A stretch of DNA of 64,000 bases from Pseudomonas putida (GTDB lineage Bacteria; Pseudomonadota; Gammaproteobacteria; Pseudomonadales; Pseudomonadaceae). The first letter of the stretch is position 1, and each line of letters opens with the position of its first letter. The position numbers and the translations under genes were made by a program. The notes beneath the pieces are model-generated. The model saw only the letters and a program-made list of their open reading frames with translations, had not been told where the DNA came from and searched no databases. This document shows positions 16,899 through 24,973 of the stretch, one piece after another. The stretch lies in assembly GCF_002906855.1 (NCBI RefSeq), contig NZ_MINI01000048.1, positions 1,116,001 through 1,180,000 of the forward strand, given 5' to 3'.

Positions 16899-17753
16899 TT
16901 ATTCGCCAGTCGCCACACCGTGCTTGGGATCATTGATCCACTCACTCCACGACCCTGCATACAGCCTGCCCAACGGATACCCCGCCAGCGCCAGGGCAAA
17001 CAGGTTATGGCAAGCCGTCACCCCTGACCCGCAATAGGCCACCAGTTGCTCTGGCGAGCGCCCTGCCAGCTTTTCGGCGAAACGTTGCTTGAGTTGTTCA
17101 GGTGCCAGGAATTGCCCATCGGCACCGAGGTTCTCGTTGAAGGCCGCGCACTGGGCGCCGGGAATATGCCCTCCCACAGGGTCGATCGGCTCGACTTCGC
17201 CTCGAAAGCGCGGCAACGCACGGGCATCGATGAGGGTCAGGTCAGGGCTGCCCAGCCGCTTGGCCAGGTGCTCGGCATCAATCACCAGCTTGGCGTCCGC
17301 CTCACCATTGAACGTCCCCTTGCGTTTGGCCGGCGCATCCAGGCTCAGCGGCAGGTGCGCCGCATGCCAGGCCTTGAGGCCACCGTCGAGGATAGCCACG
17401 CCACTGCGCTTGCCCAGCCAGACCAGCAACCACCAGGCGCGGGCGGCAAAGGCGCCAGGGCCATCGTCGTACAGCACCACTTCGCTGTCGTCGTCCAGGC
17501 CCCACTCGCGCAGGCGCTCGACCAGCCGGTGCGGGTCCGGCAACGGGTGGCGGCCGGTGCGGCCCTTGCTGACCGGCCCGCTCAGGTCACGCTCCAGGTC
17601 GGCAAAATACGCCCCGGCGATATGCCCCTCGGCATAACTGCGTTGACCGTAATCCACATCCTCCAGGGCAAAACGACAATCAAGGATCACCAGCTTGGGC
17701 GAGTCCAGACGCTCGGCCAGCTGTTGCGGGGTGATCAATTGCGCAAGGGGCAT
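16899..17753 (-). CDS. sseA: 3-mercaptopyruvate/thiosulfate sulfurtransferase
   Basis: A 284-residue protein with two rhodanese domains. The active-site loop CGSGVTA near residue 235 contains the persulfide cysteine; this sequence is the type found in mercaptopyruvate sulfurtransferases (E. coli SseA) rather than classical rhodanese (CRKGVTA). The start at 17753 (MPLAQLITPQQLAERL) has AGGAG upstream; an extension to 17924 is not supported by family length. It is a cytoplasmic sulfur-transfer enzyme and abuts the YheT gene tail to tail. Confidence 0.9.
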   Translation of the reverse strand: MPLAQLITPQQLAERLDSPKLVILDCRFALEDVDYGQRSYAEGHIAGAYFADLERDLSGPVSKGRTGRHPLPDPHRLVERLREWGLDDDSEVVLYDDGPGAFAARAWWLLVWLGKRSGVAILDGGLKAWHAAHLPLSLDAPAKRKGTFNGEADAKLVIDAEHLAKRLGSPDLTLIDARALPRFRGEVEPIDPVGGHIPGAQCAAFNENLGADGQFLAPEQLKQRFAEKLAGRSPEQLVAYCGSGVTACHNLFALALAGYPLGRLYAGSWSEWINDPKHGVATGE

Positions 17754-17787
17754 GACAATCTCCTGATCGATGGCTCGAAGACCTTGG

Positions 17788-18453
17788 TTACTGTTCCAGG
17801 GCCTGATTGAACGGAACGTGGAATTCCTGGCACAGGGCGTCCACGGCACTGCGGGCGTTATTGGTGACGAAACCCAGCTCCAGCACCAGCACCTGATAGA
17901 CGCCGCGTTTGAAGGCTTCTTCACCCAGATGCGCGGAATGTTCGCGCGTGGTGCTGAGAAAGCGTACCCACGAGGTCAGCACGATCCAGGCATTGATGGT
18001 CAGCGACTCGATCTGGGCAGGCTCCATGCTCAGAATCCCGGCATCGACGAAGCCACGGTAGATCGCTTGCCCCTGGCGCAGGCAACGCTCGGAAAAGCGC
18101 CGGTAGCGGGCAGCCAGTTCCGGGTCGCTTTCCAGCAGGTGCTCCAGGTCACGGTGCAGGAAACGGTAGTTCCACATCGCCGCGAGCAGCGCCTTGAGGT
18201 AGAAGCGCTTGTCCTCGACCGTGGCCACGCGACCCTGCGGCGGGCGCAGGAAGCTGTCCACCAGCTCTTCGTACTGGCTGAACAGCAGGGCGATGATCGC
18301 CTGCTTGTTGGGGAAGTGGTAGTACAGGTTGCCGGGCGAGATTTCCATGTGCGCGGCAATGTGGTTGGTACTGACGCTGCGTTCGCCCTGCTGGTTGAAC
18401 AGCTCCAGGCTGTTCTGCACGATGCGCTCTCGGGTTTTCATGCGCGGGGCCAT
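17788..18453 (-). CDS. TetR family transcriptional regulator
   Basis: A regulator of about 221 residues with an N-terminal TetR helix-turn-helix (MKTRERIVQNSLELFNQQGE, then TNHIAAHMEISPGNLYYHF) and an all-helical ligand domain. The start at 18453 (MAPRMKT) is preferred because GGGAG precedes it by about seven bases; in-frame ATGs at 18492 and 18507 are alternatives. It is divergent from the aldehyde dehydrogenase operon, with an inverted repeat in the gap, so it probably represses that operon in response to an aromatic or fatty aldehyde/alcohol. The ligand is unknown. Confidence 0.85.
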   Translation of the reverse strand: MAPRMKTRERIVQNSLELFNQQGERSVSTNHIAAHMEISPGNLYYHFPNKQAIIALLFSQYEELVDSFLRPPQGRVATVEDKRFYLKALLAAMWNYRFLHRDLEHLLESDPELAARYRRFSERCLRQGQAIYRGFVDAGILSMEPAQIESLTINAWIVLTSWVRFLSTTREHSAHLGEEAFKRGVYQVLVLELGFVTNNARSAVDALCQEFHVPFNQALEQ

Positions 18454-18508
18454 GCTCAGCTCCCAGTCTGCGGGCTTTCGATAATGGGTCATCTTACGGT
18501 GAATCACA

Positions 18509-18535
18509 TCGCTGGTGCACCGTTTGCGCCAGCGA
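18509..18535. promoter_or_regulatory. Inverted repeat, candidate TetR operator
   Basis: TCGCTGGTGC and GCGCCAGCGA form an imperfect dyad (one mismatch in ten) around a 7-base spacer. It lies between the TetR gene and the divergent dehydrogenase operon, a common position for an autoregulatory operator. Confidence 0.4.
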
Positions 18536-18604
18536 AAAAAGTCGCACCGCGGTACGAATTAGAGTATAGGCTCTAGGGACTTCAAGCCCAGACGAGAGAC
18601 CGCC

Positions 18605-20035
18605 GTGACCTCGCCCATCGCTTTGCCTCCTGTGCATTCCGACACCGACCTTGAAGCGACGTTCGCCGCTCAGCGCCAAGCCTTTGCCGGCAACCCCATG
18701 CCGCCAGCGGCACAGCGGCGGCAGTGGCTGAAAAGCCTGCGCGAGGCATTACTGGCGGACCAGCAAGCACTGATCGACGCAATCGATGCCGATTTCAGCG
18801 GCCGCAGTGCCGACGAAACGCTTTTGGCCGAGCTGCTACCGTCGGTGCAGGGCATTCGCCACGCCGAACGCCATCTACAGCGCTGGATGCGCCCGGCGCG
18901 CCGCGCCGTGGGTCTGGCCTTCCAGCCAGCCAGCGCTCGCGTGCTTTACCAGCCGCTGGGCGTGGTGGGCATCATCGTGCCATGGAACTACCCGCTGCTC
19001 CTCGCCATTGGCCCGCTGACCGGTGCCCTGGCGGCCGGCAACCGGGTCATGCTCAAGCTCAGCGAGTCCACCCCAGCCAGCGCGAAGGCACTGAAAACCC
19101 TGCTGCAACGGGTGTTTCCCGAGGACCTGGTCAGCGTGGTGCTGGGCGAAGTCGAAGTCGGCCAGGCGTTCGCTCGCCTGCCCTTCGACCACCTGTTGTT
19201 CACCGGCGCCACCAGCATCGGCCGCCAGGTCATGCTGGCAGCCGCGCAAAACCTGACTCCGGTGACCTTGGAGTTGGGCGGAAAATCGCCCGCCATCGTC
19301 TCGGCCAGCGTGCCACTGGACACGGCCGCCGAACGCATCGCCTTTGGCAAGACCCTCAACGCCGGCCAGACCTGCGTCGCACCCGACTATGTGCTGGTAC
19401 CGCGCGAGCGCCTGAACGACTTCGCCGATGCCTATCGCAAGGTCGTGCAGCGCATGTACCCACGCATCGCCGACAACCCCGACTACAGTGCCATCATCAA
19501 CCCACGGCAGTTGCAGCGTCTGCAGCACCTGCTGGACGACGCCCGCGGCAAAGGCGCCCAGGTGCTCGACCTGTATCCCGACGAGACGCGCCAGGGCCGG
19601 CGCCTGCCGCCGCACCTGCTGACCAGGGTCAACGACAGCATGCAGGTCATGCAGGACGAGATCTTCGGTCCGTTGCTGCCGCTGGTGCCTTACGACCACC
19701 TCGACGAGGCCCTGGCCTACATCAGTCAACGCCCTCGCCCCTTGGCGCTGTACTACTTCGGCTACGACCGCAGCGAGCAGCAGCACGTGCTGCAACACAG
19801 CCATTCCGGCGGCGTGTGCCTGAACGACACCCTGCTGCACGTGGCCCAGGACGACTTGCCATTCGGCGGTATCGGCCCTTCTGGCATGGGCCATTACCAT
19901 GGCCATGAAGGTTTCCTGACCTTCAGCAAGGCCAAGGCGGTGCTGGCCAAGCAGCGCCTGAATGCCGCGCGGCTGATCTATCCGCCCTATGGCAAGGCCT
20001 TGCAGCGCCTGGTCTACAAGCTGTTCATCCGCTGA
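18605..20035 (+). CDS. calB: Coniferyl aldehyde dehydrogenase-type aldehyde dehydrogenase
   Basis: A 476-residue NAD(P)-dependent aldehyde dehydrogenase of the CalB/class 3 subgroup. The general-base Glu223 is in LELGGK, the catalytic Cys257 in GQTC, and the cofactor region PWNYPLLLAIGPL near residue 127. It lacks the longer N-terminus of ALDH2-type enzymes and has a C-terminal hydrophobic/basic stretch (LQRLVYKLFIR). Likely substrates are coniferyl or long-chain aldehydes. Its stop overlaps the next ATG by one base, and it leads a three-gene operon with a GMC oxidoreductase. Confidence 0.85.
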   Translation: MTSPIALPPVHSDTDLEATFAAQRQAFAGNPMPPAAQRRQWLKSLREALLADQQALIDAIDADFSGRSADETLLAELLPSVQGIRHAERHLQRWMRPARRAVGLAFQPASARVLYQPLGVVGIIVPWNYPLLLAIGPLTGALAAGNRVMLKLSESTPASAKALKTLLQRVFPEDLVSVVLGEVEVGQAFARLPFDHLLFTGATSIGRQVMLAAAQNLTPVTLELGGKSPAIVSASVPLDTAAERIAFGKTLNAGQTCVAPDYVLVPRERLNDFADAYRKVVQRMYPRIADNPDYSAIINPRQLQRLQHLLDDARGKGAQVLDLYPDETRQGRRLPPHLLTRVNDSMQVMQDEIFGPLLPLVPYDHLDEALAYISQRPRPLALYYFGYDRSEQQHVLQHSHSGGVCLNDTLLHVAQDDLPFGGIGPSGMGHYHGHEGFLTFSKAKAVLAKQRLNAARLIYPPYGKALQRLVYKLFIR

Positions 20036-20520
20036 TGCAGCGCCGTGACCTGCTGCGCTTCAGCCTCGGCGCCAGCCTTTTCCTGAGTACCGCCAGCCTG
20101 GTCGGTTGCAGCGCGCAAACGCCCGCAGCCGGCTACCACGTGCTGCGGGACGATGACCTGCCAGCCCTGCTTGCGCTGATTCCGGTGGTGCTCGCCGGCA
20201 CCTCGGCGAACGACGAATTGGTGCTGCACAGCCTCGACCACAAACTGGCAGCGCTGTCGCCGGAAATGCTCAAGCTCACCCGGCAATTGTTCGATGTGCT
20301 CAGCCTGCCGCTGACCCGCGGCCCTTTGACCGGGGTCTGGGGGGCCTGGGAGCAGGCCAGCAGCGCGCAGGTAACGGCCTTTCTGCAGCGCTGGCAGGAC
20401 AGCTCGCTGAACCTGCTGCGCATGGGCCATGCCTCGCTGCTGCAACTGCTGCAAATGGCCTGGTACGAGCGCCCGGAAGCCTGGGCCGCATGCGGCTACC
20501 CCGGCCCACCCAAAATCTGA
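20035..20520 (+). CDS. TAT-signal lipoprotein, gamma-subunit-like partner of a GMC dehydrogenase
   Basis: A 161-residue protein starting QRRDLLRFSLGASLF, a twin-arginine signal, with the lipobox LVGC around residue 25. It should be exported folded and lipid-anchored. Its length and position ahead of a GMC oxidoreductase resemble the small gamma subunits of FAD-dependent dehydrogenases, which carry the TAT signal for a catalytic subunit that has none. Sequence similarity to those is not obvious by eye, so the role is inferred from context. Confidence 0.65.
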   Translation: MQRRDLLRFSLGASLFLSTASLVGCSAQTPAAGYHVLRDDDLPALLALIPVVLAGTSANDELVLHSLDHKLAALSPEMLKLTRQLFDVLSLPLTRGPLTGVWGAWEQASSAQVTAFLQRWQDSSLNLLRMGHASLLQLLQMAWYERPEAWAACGYPGPPKI

Positions 20521-20537
20521 CAACAAGAGCATCCTCA

Positions 20538-22136
20538 ATGCCAGTAACGGACCCGTTTCGCCAAGGCCTCGAACGCGGCTGGATCACCCATGACGGCTCA
20601 CGCCTGGAGCAAGACCTGACACTGGAGGCCGATATTGCCGTGATCGGCAGCGGAGCCGGCGGTGCCACCAGCGCGCAGATGCTCAGCGCAGCAGGCCACA
20701 AGGTGCTGCTGATCGAAGAAGGCCCGCTAAAGACCAGCAGCGACTTCCGCCTGCTGGAAAACGAGGCCTATGCCAGCCTCTACCAGGAAGGCCTTGGGCG
20801 GATGAGCAAGGATGGCGCCATCACCATCCTGCAAGGCCGCGCCGTCGGCGGGACCACGCTGATCAACTGGACCTCGAGCTTTCGCACGCCACCGCAGACA
20901 CTGGCGCACTGGGCCGCAACGCATGACGTCACGGGCCTGGGGGAGCAAGACATGCAGCCCTGGTTCGAGCGCATCGAGCTCGATCTGGGCATCACCCCCT
21001 GGGCGATGCCGGCGAACGCCAACAACGAGATACTGCGGCGCGGCTGTGAACAACTTGGCTATCGCTGGGCAGTTATCCCGCGCAACGTGCGTGGTTGCTG
21101 GAACCTCGGCTATTGCGGCATGGGCTGCCCAGTGAATGCCAAGCAATCGATGCTGGTCACGCGCATCCCGTCGACCCTCGAAAATGGCGGCGAACTGCTC
21201 TACCTCGCCCGCGCCGAGCGCTTCGAACACAATGGCGAGCGTATCGCCGGGCTGCAGTGCCAGGCGTTGGATGCCCAAGGCGTGCACCCCACCGGCCGGC
21301 AGATCAACGTGCGCGCCCGCCACTACATCGTGGCCGGTGGTGGTATCAACAGCCCGGCCCTGCTACTGCGCTCCAAGGCTCCCGACCCACATGGCCGCCT
21401 GGGCAAACGAACCTTCCTGCACCTGGTCAACTTCAGCGCGGCACGCTTCAATGACCGTATCGACCCGTTTTACGGCGCTCCTCAGTCGATCTACAGCGAC
21501 CACTTCCAGTGGCAAGACGGCGTCGACGGGGCGGTGGGCTACAAGCTGGAAGTGCCACCCTTGCACCCGGCGCTGGCCAGCACCCTGCTCGGCGGATATG
21601 GCAGCGACAATGCCCGGCGCATGGCCGAATTGCCGCACACTCACGTGATGCTGGCCCTGTTGCGGGACGGTTTTCACCCCGAAAGTACAGGCGGTGCAGT
21701 GGAATTGCGCGGTGACGGCTCACCAGTGCTGGATTACTCGGTCACCGACTACCTGCGCGACGGCCTGCGTCGCGCCTATCACAGCATGGCGCAAATCCAG
21801 TTCGCTGCAGGCGCCACGCACGTCACACCGGTCCACAGCGACGCCGGCACCGCCTCCAACCTGGAAGAAGTTCAGCGCATGATCGACGCCTTGCGCCTGG
21901 AACCGTTCCGCACCCGGCTGGGCAGCGCCCATGTCATGGGAGGCTGCGCAATGGGCGAAGACCCGCGCAAGGCGGTCTGCGACAGCCTGGGCCGCCATCA
22001 CCAGCTGGAAAACCTGTCGATCCATGACGGCTCGCTGTTCCCGACCAGCATCGGCGCCAACCCGCAGTTGTCGGTGTACGCCATCAGTGCCCGGCTGACC
22101 GAAGCCTTGGTCACCCGCCTGGCACAGAGTACATGA
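20538..22136 (+). CDS. GMC-family FAD-dependent oxidoreductase
   Basis: A 532-residue flavoprotein. The dinucleotide fold IAVIGSGAGGATSAQML is at 33-49, and the catalytic region ends with GGCAMGEDP and SIGANPQLS (His/Asn pair). Cys187, Cys193 and Cys197 in GCWNLGYCGMGCPVNAK resemble the cysteine cluster of iron-sulfur-bearing GMC dehydrogenases and long-chain alcohol oxidases. It has no signal peptide of its own. The ATG at 20538 starts the family sequence. It probably oxidises an alcohol to the aldehyde used by the first gene of the operon. Confidence 0.82.
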   Translation: MPVTDPFRQGLERGWITHDGSRLEQDLTLEADIAVIGSGAGGATSAQMLSAAGHKVLLIEEGPLKTSSDFRLLENEAYASLYQEGLGRMSKDGAITILQGRAVGGTTLINWTSSFRTPPQTLAHWAATHDVTGLGEQDMQPWFERIELDLGITPWAMPANANNEILRRGCEQLGYRWAVIPRNVRGCWNLGYCGMGCPVNAKQSMLVTRIPSTLENGGELLYLARAERFEHNGERIAGLQCQALDAQGVHPTGRQINVRARHYIVAGGGINSPALLLRSKAPDPHGRLGKRTFLHLVNFSAARFNDRIDPFYGAPQSIYSDHFQWQDGVDGAVGYKLEVPPLHPALASTLLGGYGSDNARRMAELPHTHVMLALLRDGFHPESTGGAVELRGDGSPVLDYSVTDYLRDGLRRAYHSMAQIQFAAGATHVTPVHSDAGTASNLEEVQRMIDALRLEPFRTRLGSAHVMGGCAMGEDPRKAVCDSLGRHHQLENLSIHDGSLFPTSIGANPQLSVYAISARLTEALVTRLAQST

Positions 22137-22247
22137 CAACAAATACACGCCCTGTCTATAGTGCCATCAGCCGGCCGCATGACTTGGCCGGGCGCAATCG
22201 CTGCGCTACCATCCGACTCCCCAACGCACTCCAGCCAGGATGACGCG

Positions 22248-22727
22248 ATGAACCGAGTGTTGTACCCGGGTACTTTCGACCCCATTACCAAAGGCCATGG
22301 CGACTTGGTCGAGCGCGCTTCGCGCCTGTTCGACCACGTGATCATCGCGGTGGCGGCCAGCCCGAAGAAAAACCCCCTGTTCCCGCTGGAACAACGGGTC
22401 GAGCTTGCCCGTGAGGTCACCAAGCACCTGCCCAATGTCGAAGTCATCGGCTTCTCGTCGCTGTTGGCGCACTTCGCCAAGGAACAGAACGCGAACGTGT
22501 TCCTGCGCGGCCTGCGCGCGGTTTCGGACTTCGAATACGAATTCCAGCTGGCTAACATGAACCGGCAACTGGCGCCCGACGTCGAAAGCCTGTTCCTCAC
22601 GCCTTCGGAGCGCTATTCGTTCATTTCTTCGACGCTGGTGCGAGAAATAGCCGCGTTGGGCGGAGATATCAGCAAGTTCGTCCACCCTGTGGTGGCCGAG
22701 GCGCTAACCGAACGCTTCAAGAAGTAA
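22248..22727 (+). CDS. coaD: Phosphopantetheine adenylyltransferase CoaD
   Basis: A 159-residue nucleotidyltransferase for the penultimate step of coenzyme A synthesis, ATP plus 4'-phosphopantetheine to dephospho-CoA. The (T/H)xGH-type motif TFDPITKGHGDL is at residues 9-20, and ISSTLVREIA near 127 is the second conserved loop. The start at 22248 gives the standard length; the in-frame sequence upstream has no family content. Confidence 0.97.
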   Translation: MNRVLYPGTFDPITKGHGDLVERASRLFDHVIIAVAASPKKNPLFPLEQRVELAREVTKHLPNVEVIGFSSLLAHFAKEQNANVFLRGLRAVSDFEYEFQLANMNRQLAPDVESLFLTPSERYSFISSTLVREIAALGGDISKFVHPVVAEALTERFKK

Positions 22728-22745
22728 CCTTGCGCGCCTGAGCAT

Positions 22746-22770
22746 CGCGCCCGCGTGCACTGCGGGCGCG
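22746..22770. repeat. GC-rich hairpin between coaD and the ferredoxin gene
   Basis: CGCGCCCGC pairs perfectly with GCGGGCGCG around a 7-base loop, 18 bases after the coaD stop. There is no T run, so it may act as a transcript-end stabiliser rather than an intrinsic terminator. Confidence 0.5.
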
Positions 22771-22775
22771 AATGC

Positions 22776-22789
22776 GGCACAATTGTGCC
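22776..22789. promoter_or_regulatory. 14-bp perfect palindrome upstream of the ferredoxin gene
   Basis: GGCACAATTGTGCC is a perfect dyad 46 bases before the ferredoxin ATG. It has the size of a dimeric regulator site; the regulator is unknown. Confidence 0.35.
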
Positions 22790-22835
22790 CAAAGCGTTGA
22801 ACATGCCCGGGCGAAGCGCCCCGGCCGGAGTCCCC

Positions 22836-23087
22836 ATGTCCCTGATCATCACCGACGATTGCATCAACTGCGACGTCTGCGAACCCGAGTGCCCGAACGA
22901 GGCCATCTCCCAAGGCGAAGAGATCTACGTGATCGACCCGAACCTGTGCACCCAGTGCGTGGGTCACTACGACGAGCCGCAGTGCCAGCAGGTCTGCCCG
23001 GTCGACTGCATCCCGCTGGATGAAGCGCACCCGGAAACCGAAGACGAGCTGATGGCCAAGTACCGCCGGATCACCGGCAAGGCCTGA
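22836..23087 (+). CDS. YfhL-type 2[4Fe-4S] ferredoxin
   Basis: An 83-residue ferredoxin. The first motif is CINCDVCEPECP and the second begins CTQCVGHYDEPQCQQVCP, where the insertion between the second and third cysteines is characteristic of the Alvin/YfhL ferredoxin class with unusually low-potential clusters. It is a cytoplasmic electron carrier. The ATG at 22836 follows a CCGGAG ribosome site. It lies between coaD and the convergent mutM gene. Confidence 0.93.
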   Translation: MSLIITDDCINCDVCEPECPNEAISQGEEIYVIDPNLCTQCVGHYDEPQCQQVCPVDCIPLDEAHPETEDELMAKYRRITGKA

Positions 23088-23097
23088 GCGCAAACGG

Positions 23098-23910
23098 TTA
23101 GCGCTGGCAGCGCGGGCAGAACACGCTCGCCCGCTGCCCCAGCTTCACCTCGCGCAAGGCCGTGCCGCACAGCTTGCACGGCATCCCGCCCCGCCCGTAG
23201 ACGAACAATTCCTGCTGGAAGTACCCCGGCTGCCCGTCGCCACCGATGAAGTCGCGCAAGGTCGTGCCACCCTGCTCGATGGCAGCCACCAGCACCCGCT
23301 TGATCTCGATTGCCAGCTTCATGTAGCGCGCCCGGGAAATCCCGCCCGCCTCACGGCGCGGGTCGATTCCAGCAGCGAACAGCGCCTCGGTCGCGTAGAT
23401 GTTGCCCACGCCGACCACCACCGCGTTGTCCATGATGAAGGGCTTGACCGCCATCGAGCGCCCACGCGACAGCTGGAACAGCCGTTCACCGTCGAACAGG
23501 TCGGTCAGCGGCTCCGGCCCCAGGCGCAGCAACAGTTCGTGGCTGAGCGGGTCGAGGCTCCAGAGCATGGCGCCGAACCGTCGCGGGTCGGTATAACGCA
23601 GCATCAGCCCCGACTCCAGCTCGATATCGACATGTTCATGCTTCACCGCTGGCAAGCCCAGCTCCACCAAGCGCAAGTTGCCCGACATACCCAGATGGCT
23701 GATCAAGGTGCCGACCTCAGCGTTGATCAGCAGGTACTTCGCCCGACGCTCGACGCTGACGATGCGCTGCCCGGACAGCCGTACGTCGAGGTCCTCGGGG
23801 ATCGGCCAGCGCAGCCGCCGGTCTCGCACCACCACGCGGCTGACGCGCTGGCCTACCAGGTGGGGTGCAATCCCGCGCCGGGTGGTTTCGACTTCAGGTA
23901 GTTCCGGCAT
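23098..23910 (-). CDS. mutM: Formamidopyrimidine-DNA glycosylase MutM (Fpg)
   Basis: A 270-residue bifunctional glycosylase/AP lyase that removes 8-oxoguanine and formamidopyrimidines. The N-terminus PELPEVETTRRGI supplies catalytic Pro2 and Glu3 after Met removal. The C-terminal zinc finger has CKLCG and CPRC. Lys in the conserved beta-hairpin loop is also present. It is immediately upstream of the convergent ferredoxin gene and 3 bases from the HDOD gene. Confidence 0.97.
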   Translation of the reverse strand: MPELPEVETTRRGIAPHLVGQRVSRVVVRDRRLRWPIPEDLDVRLSGQRIVSVERRAKYLLINAEVGTLISHLGMSGNLRLVELGLPAVKHEHVDIELESGLMLRYTDPRRFGAMLWSLDPLSHELLLRLGPEPLTDLFDGERLFQLSRGRSMAVKPFIMDNAVVVGVGNIYATEALFAAGIDPRREAGGISRARYMKLAIEIKRVLVAAIEQGGTTLRDFIGGDGQPGYFQQELFVYGRGGMPCKLCGTALREVKLGQRASVFCPRCQR

Positions 23911-23913
23911 AGA

Positions 23914-24786
23914 TCAGTGCCCGCCCAGCTCGCGAATATTCTGTTTCAGGGTCTCGAAGTCGTACTCCGACAAGCCGATATAGTCCAGCACCAGCGGGCC
24001 GACTGCATTCCACTCATGGTCGACACTCTGGTTGCCCAGCACGCGGTACGAGGCGCAGATGTGCTCGGCCATCTTCAACACGGCCAGCAGGTTCTTCAAC
24101 TGGCTCTGGGTATTGCGCGAGGAGTCTTCGCGGAAGATCGCCAGGGCATTATGGTGGTTGGCGATGGCCGCGCTGATGTGCTCCGGCAGGCGCCAGGACT
24201 TGGCCGTGAAGTAGCCGACCACGGAATGGTTGGTGTTGAAGGCACGGTTCTCGGTGTCAACTACGCGCGTTTTCTCACCAGCACTGGCGTAGGCGTCTTC
24301 GAGCACCTGCATGTACTCGGGGAAGCGCTTGAGCATCAGCGGTACGCCGCAATCGTGGAACAGACCGAGGGTATAAGCCTCGTCGACCGCCTGGATGCCG
24401 GTACGCTTGGCCAGGGTAAGGCAGGTCATGGCCACGTCCTGGGCGGTATCCCAGAAGCGGTTGAGGGTGACGATGGTCTCGTCACTCATCTCGCCCTTGA
24501 TCGACTGCGCATTGATCAGATTGATGATCGAACGGCTGCCCAGCAGGTTCACTGCACGCTGGATCGAGCCGATCTTGTTCGACAGGCCGAAATGCGGCGA
24601 GTTGACCAGCTTGAGCAAGGCACCCGCGAGGCCAGGGTCCTGGGAAATCAGCTTGGCGATGGTTTCCAGATCCGGATCAGGCATGTACTGCTCGAACTGC
24701 AGGTCAACCATGATCTGCGGCTGCGGCGGTATGGTGATGCCTTGCAAGGCTTGCTGGATCTGTTCGGCGCTGAGTTCTTGGGACAT
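23914..24786 (-). CDS. HDOD domain protein
   Basis: A 290-residue protein almost entirely made of an HDOD domain, a non-catalytic relative of HD phosphohydrolases. Features include QDPGLAGALLKLVNSPHFGL near residue 50 and the NTNHSVVGYFTAKSWRLPEHI segment near 185, where the usual HD metal residues are incomplete. HDOD proteins act in signalling, often with c-di-GMP pathways or motility, but no output domain is attached here. The start at 24786 (MSQELSAEQIQQAL) is where homology-like sequence begins. Confidence 0.85.
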   Translation of the reverse strand: MSQELSAEQIQQALQGITIPPQPQIMVDLQFEQYMPDPDLETIAKLISQDPGLAGALLKLVNSPHFGLSNKIGSIQRAVNLLGSRSIINLINAQSIKGEMSDETIVTLNRFWDTAQDVAMTCLTLAKRTGIQAVDEAYTLGLFHDCGVPLMLKRFPEYMQVLEDAYASAGEKTRVVDTENRAFNTNHSVVGYFTAKSWRLPEHISAAIANHHNALAIFREDSSRNTQSQLKNLLAVLKMAEHICASYRVLGNQSVDHEWNAVGPLVLDYIGLSEYDFETLKQNIRELGGH

Positions 24787-24940
24787 GCGTACACACTCGT
24801 GAAGGACGAAAGATTCTAACCCCGTAGTCCGGCACCACACCAATCGCCAAAGGTGGGCCACGCGGTAAAAATTCAGACAATTGGTGTCTGTTCCGCGCTC
24901 TTCGCGGCCCTGCACTTCAGCAGGGGAAGGGCCAACAGGC

Positions 24941-24946
24941 TATAAT
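24941..24946 (+). promoter_or_regulatory. Candidate -10 box for rlmI
   Basis: A perfect TATAAT lies 28 bases before the rlmI ATG. No good -35 hexamer is seen at 16-18 bases. Confidence 0.4.
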
Positions 24947-24973
24947 CCCGCTCTTTTTTCCCGGAGCGACGTC

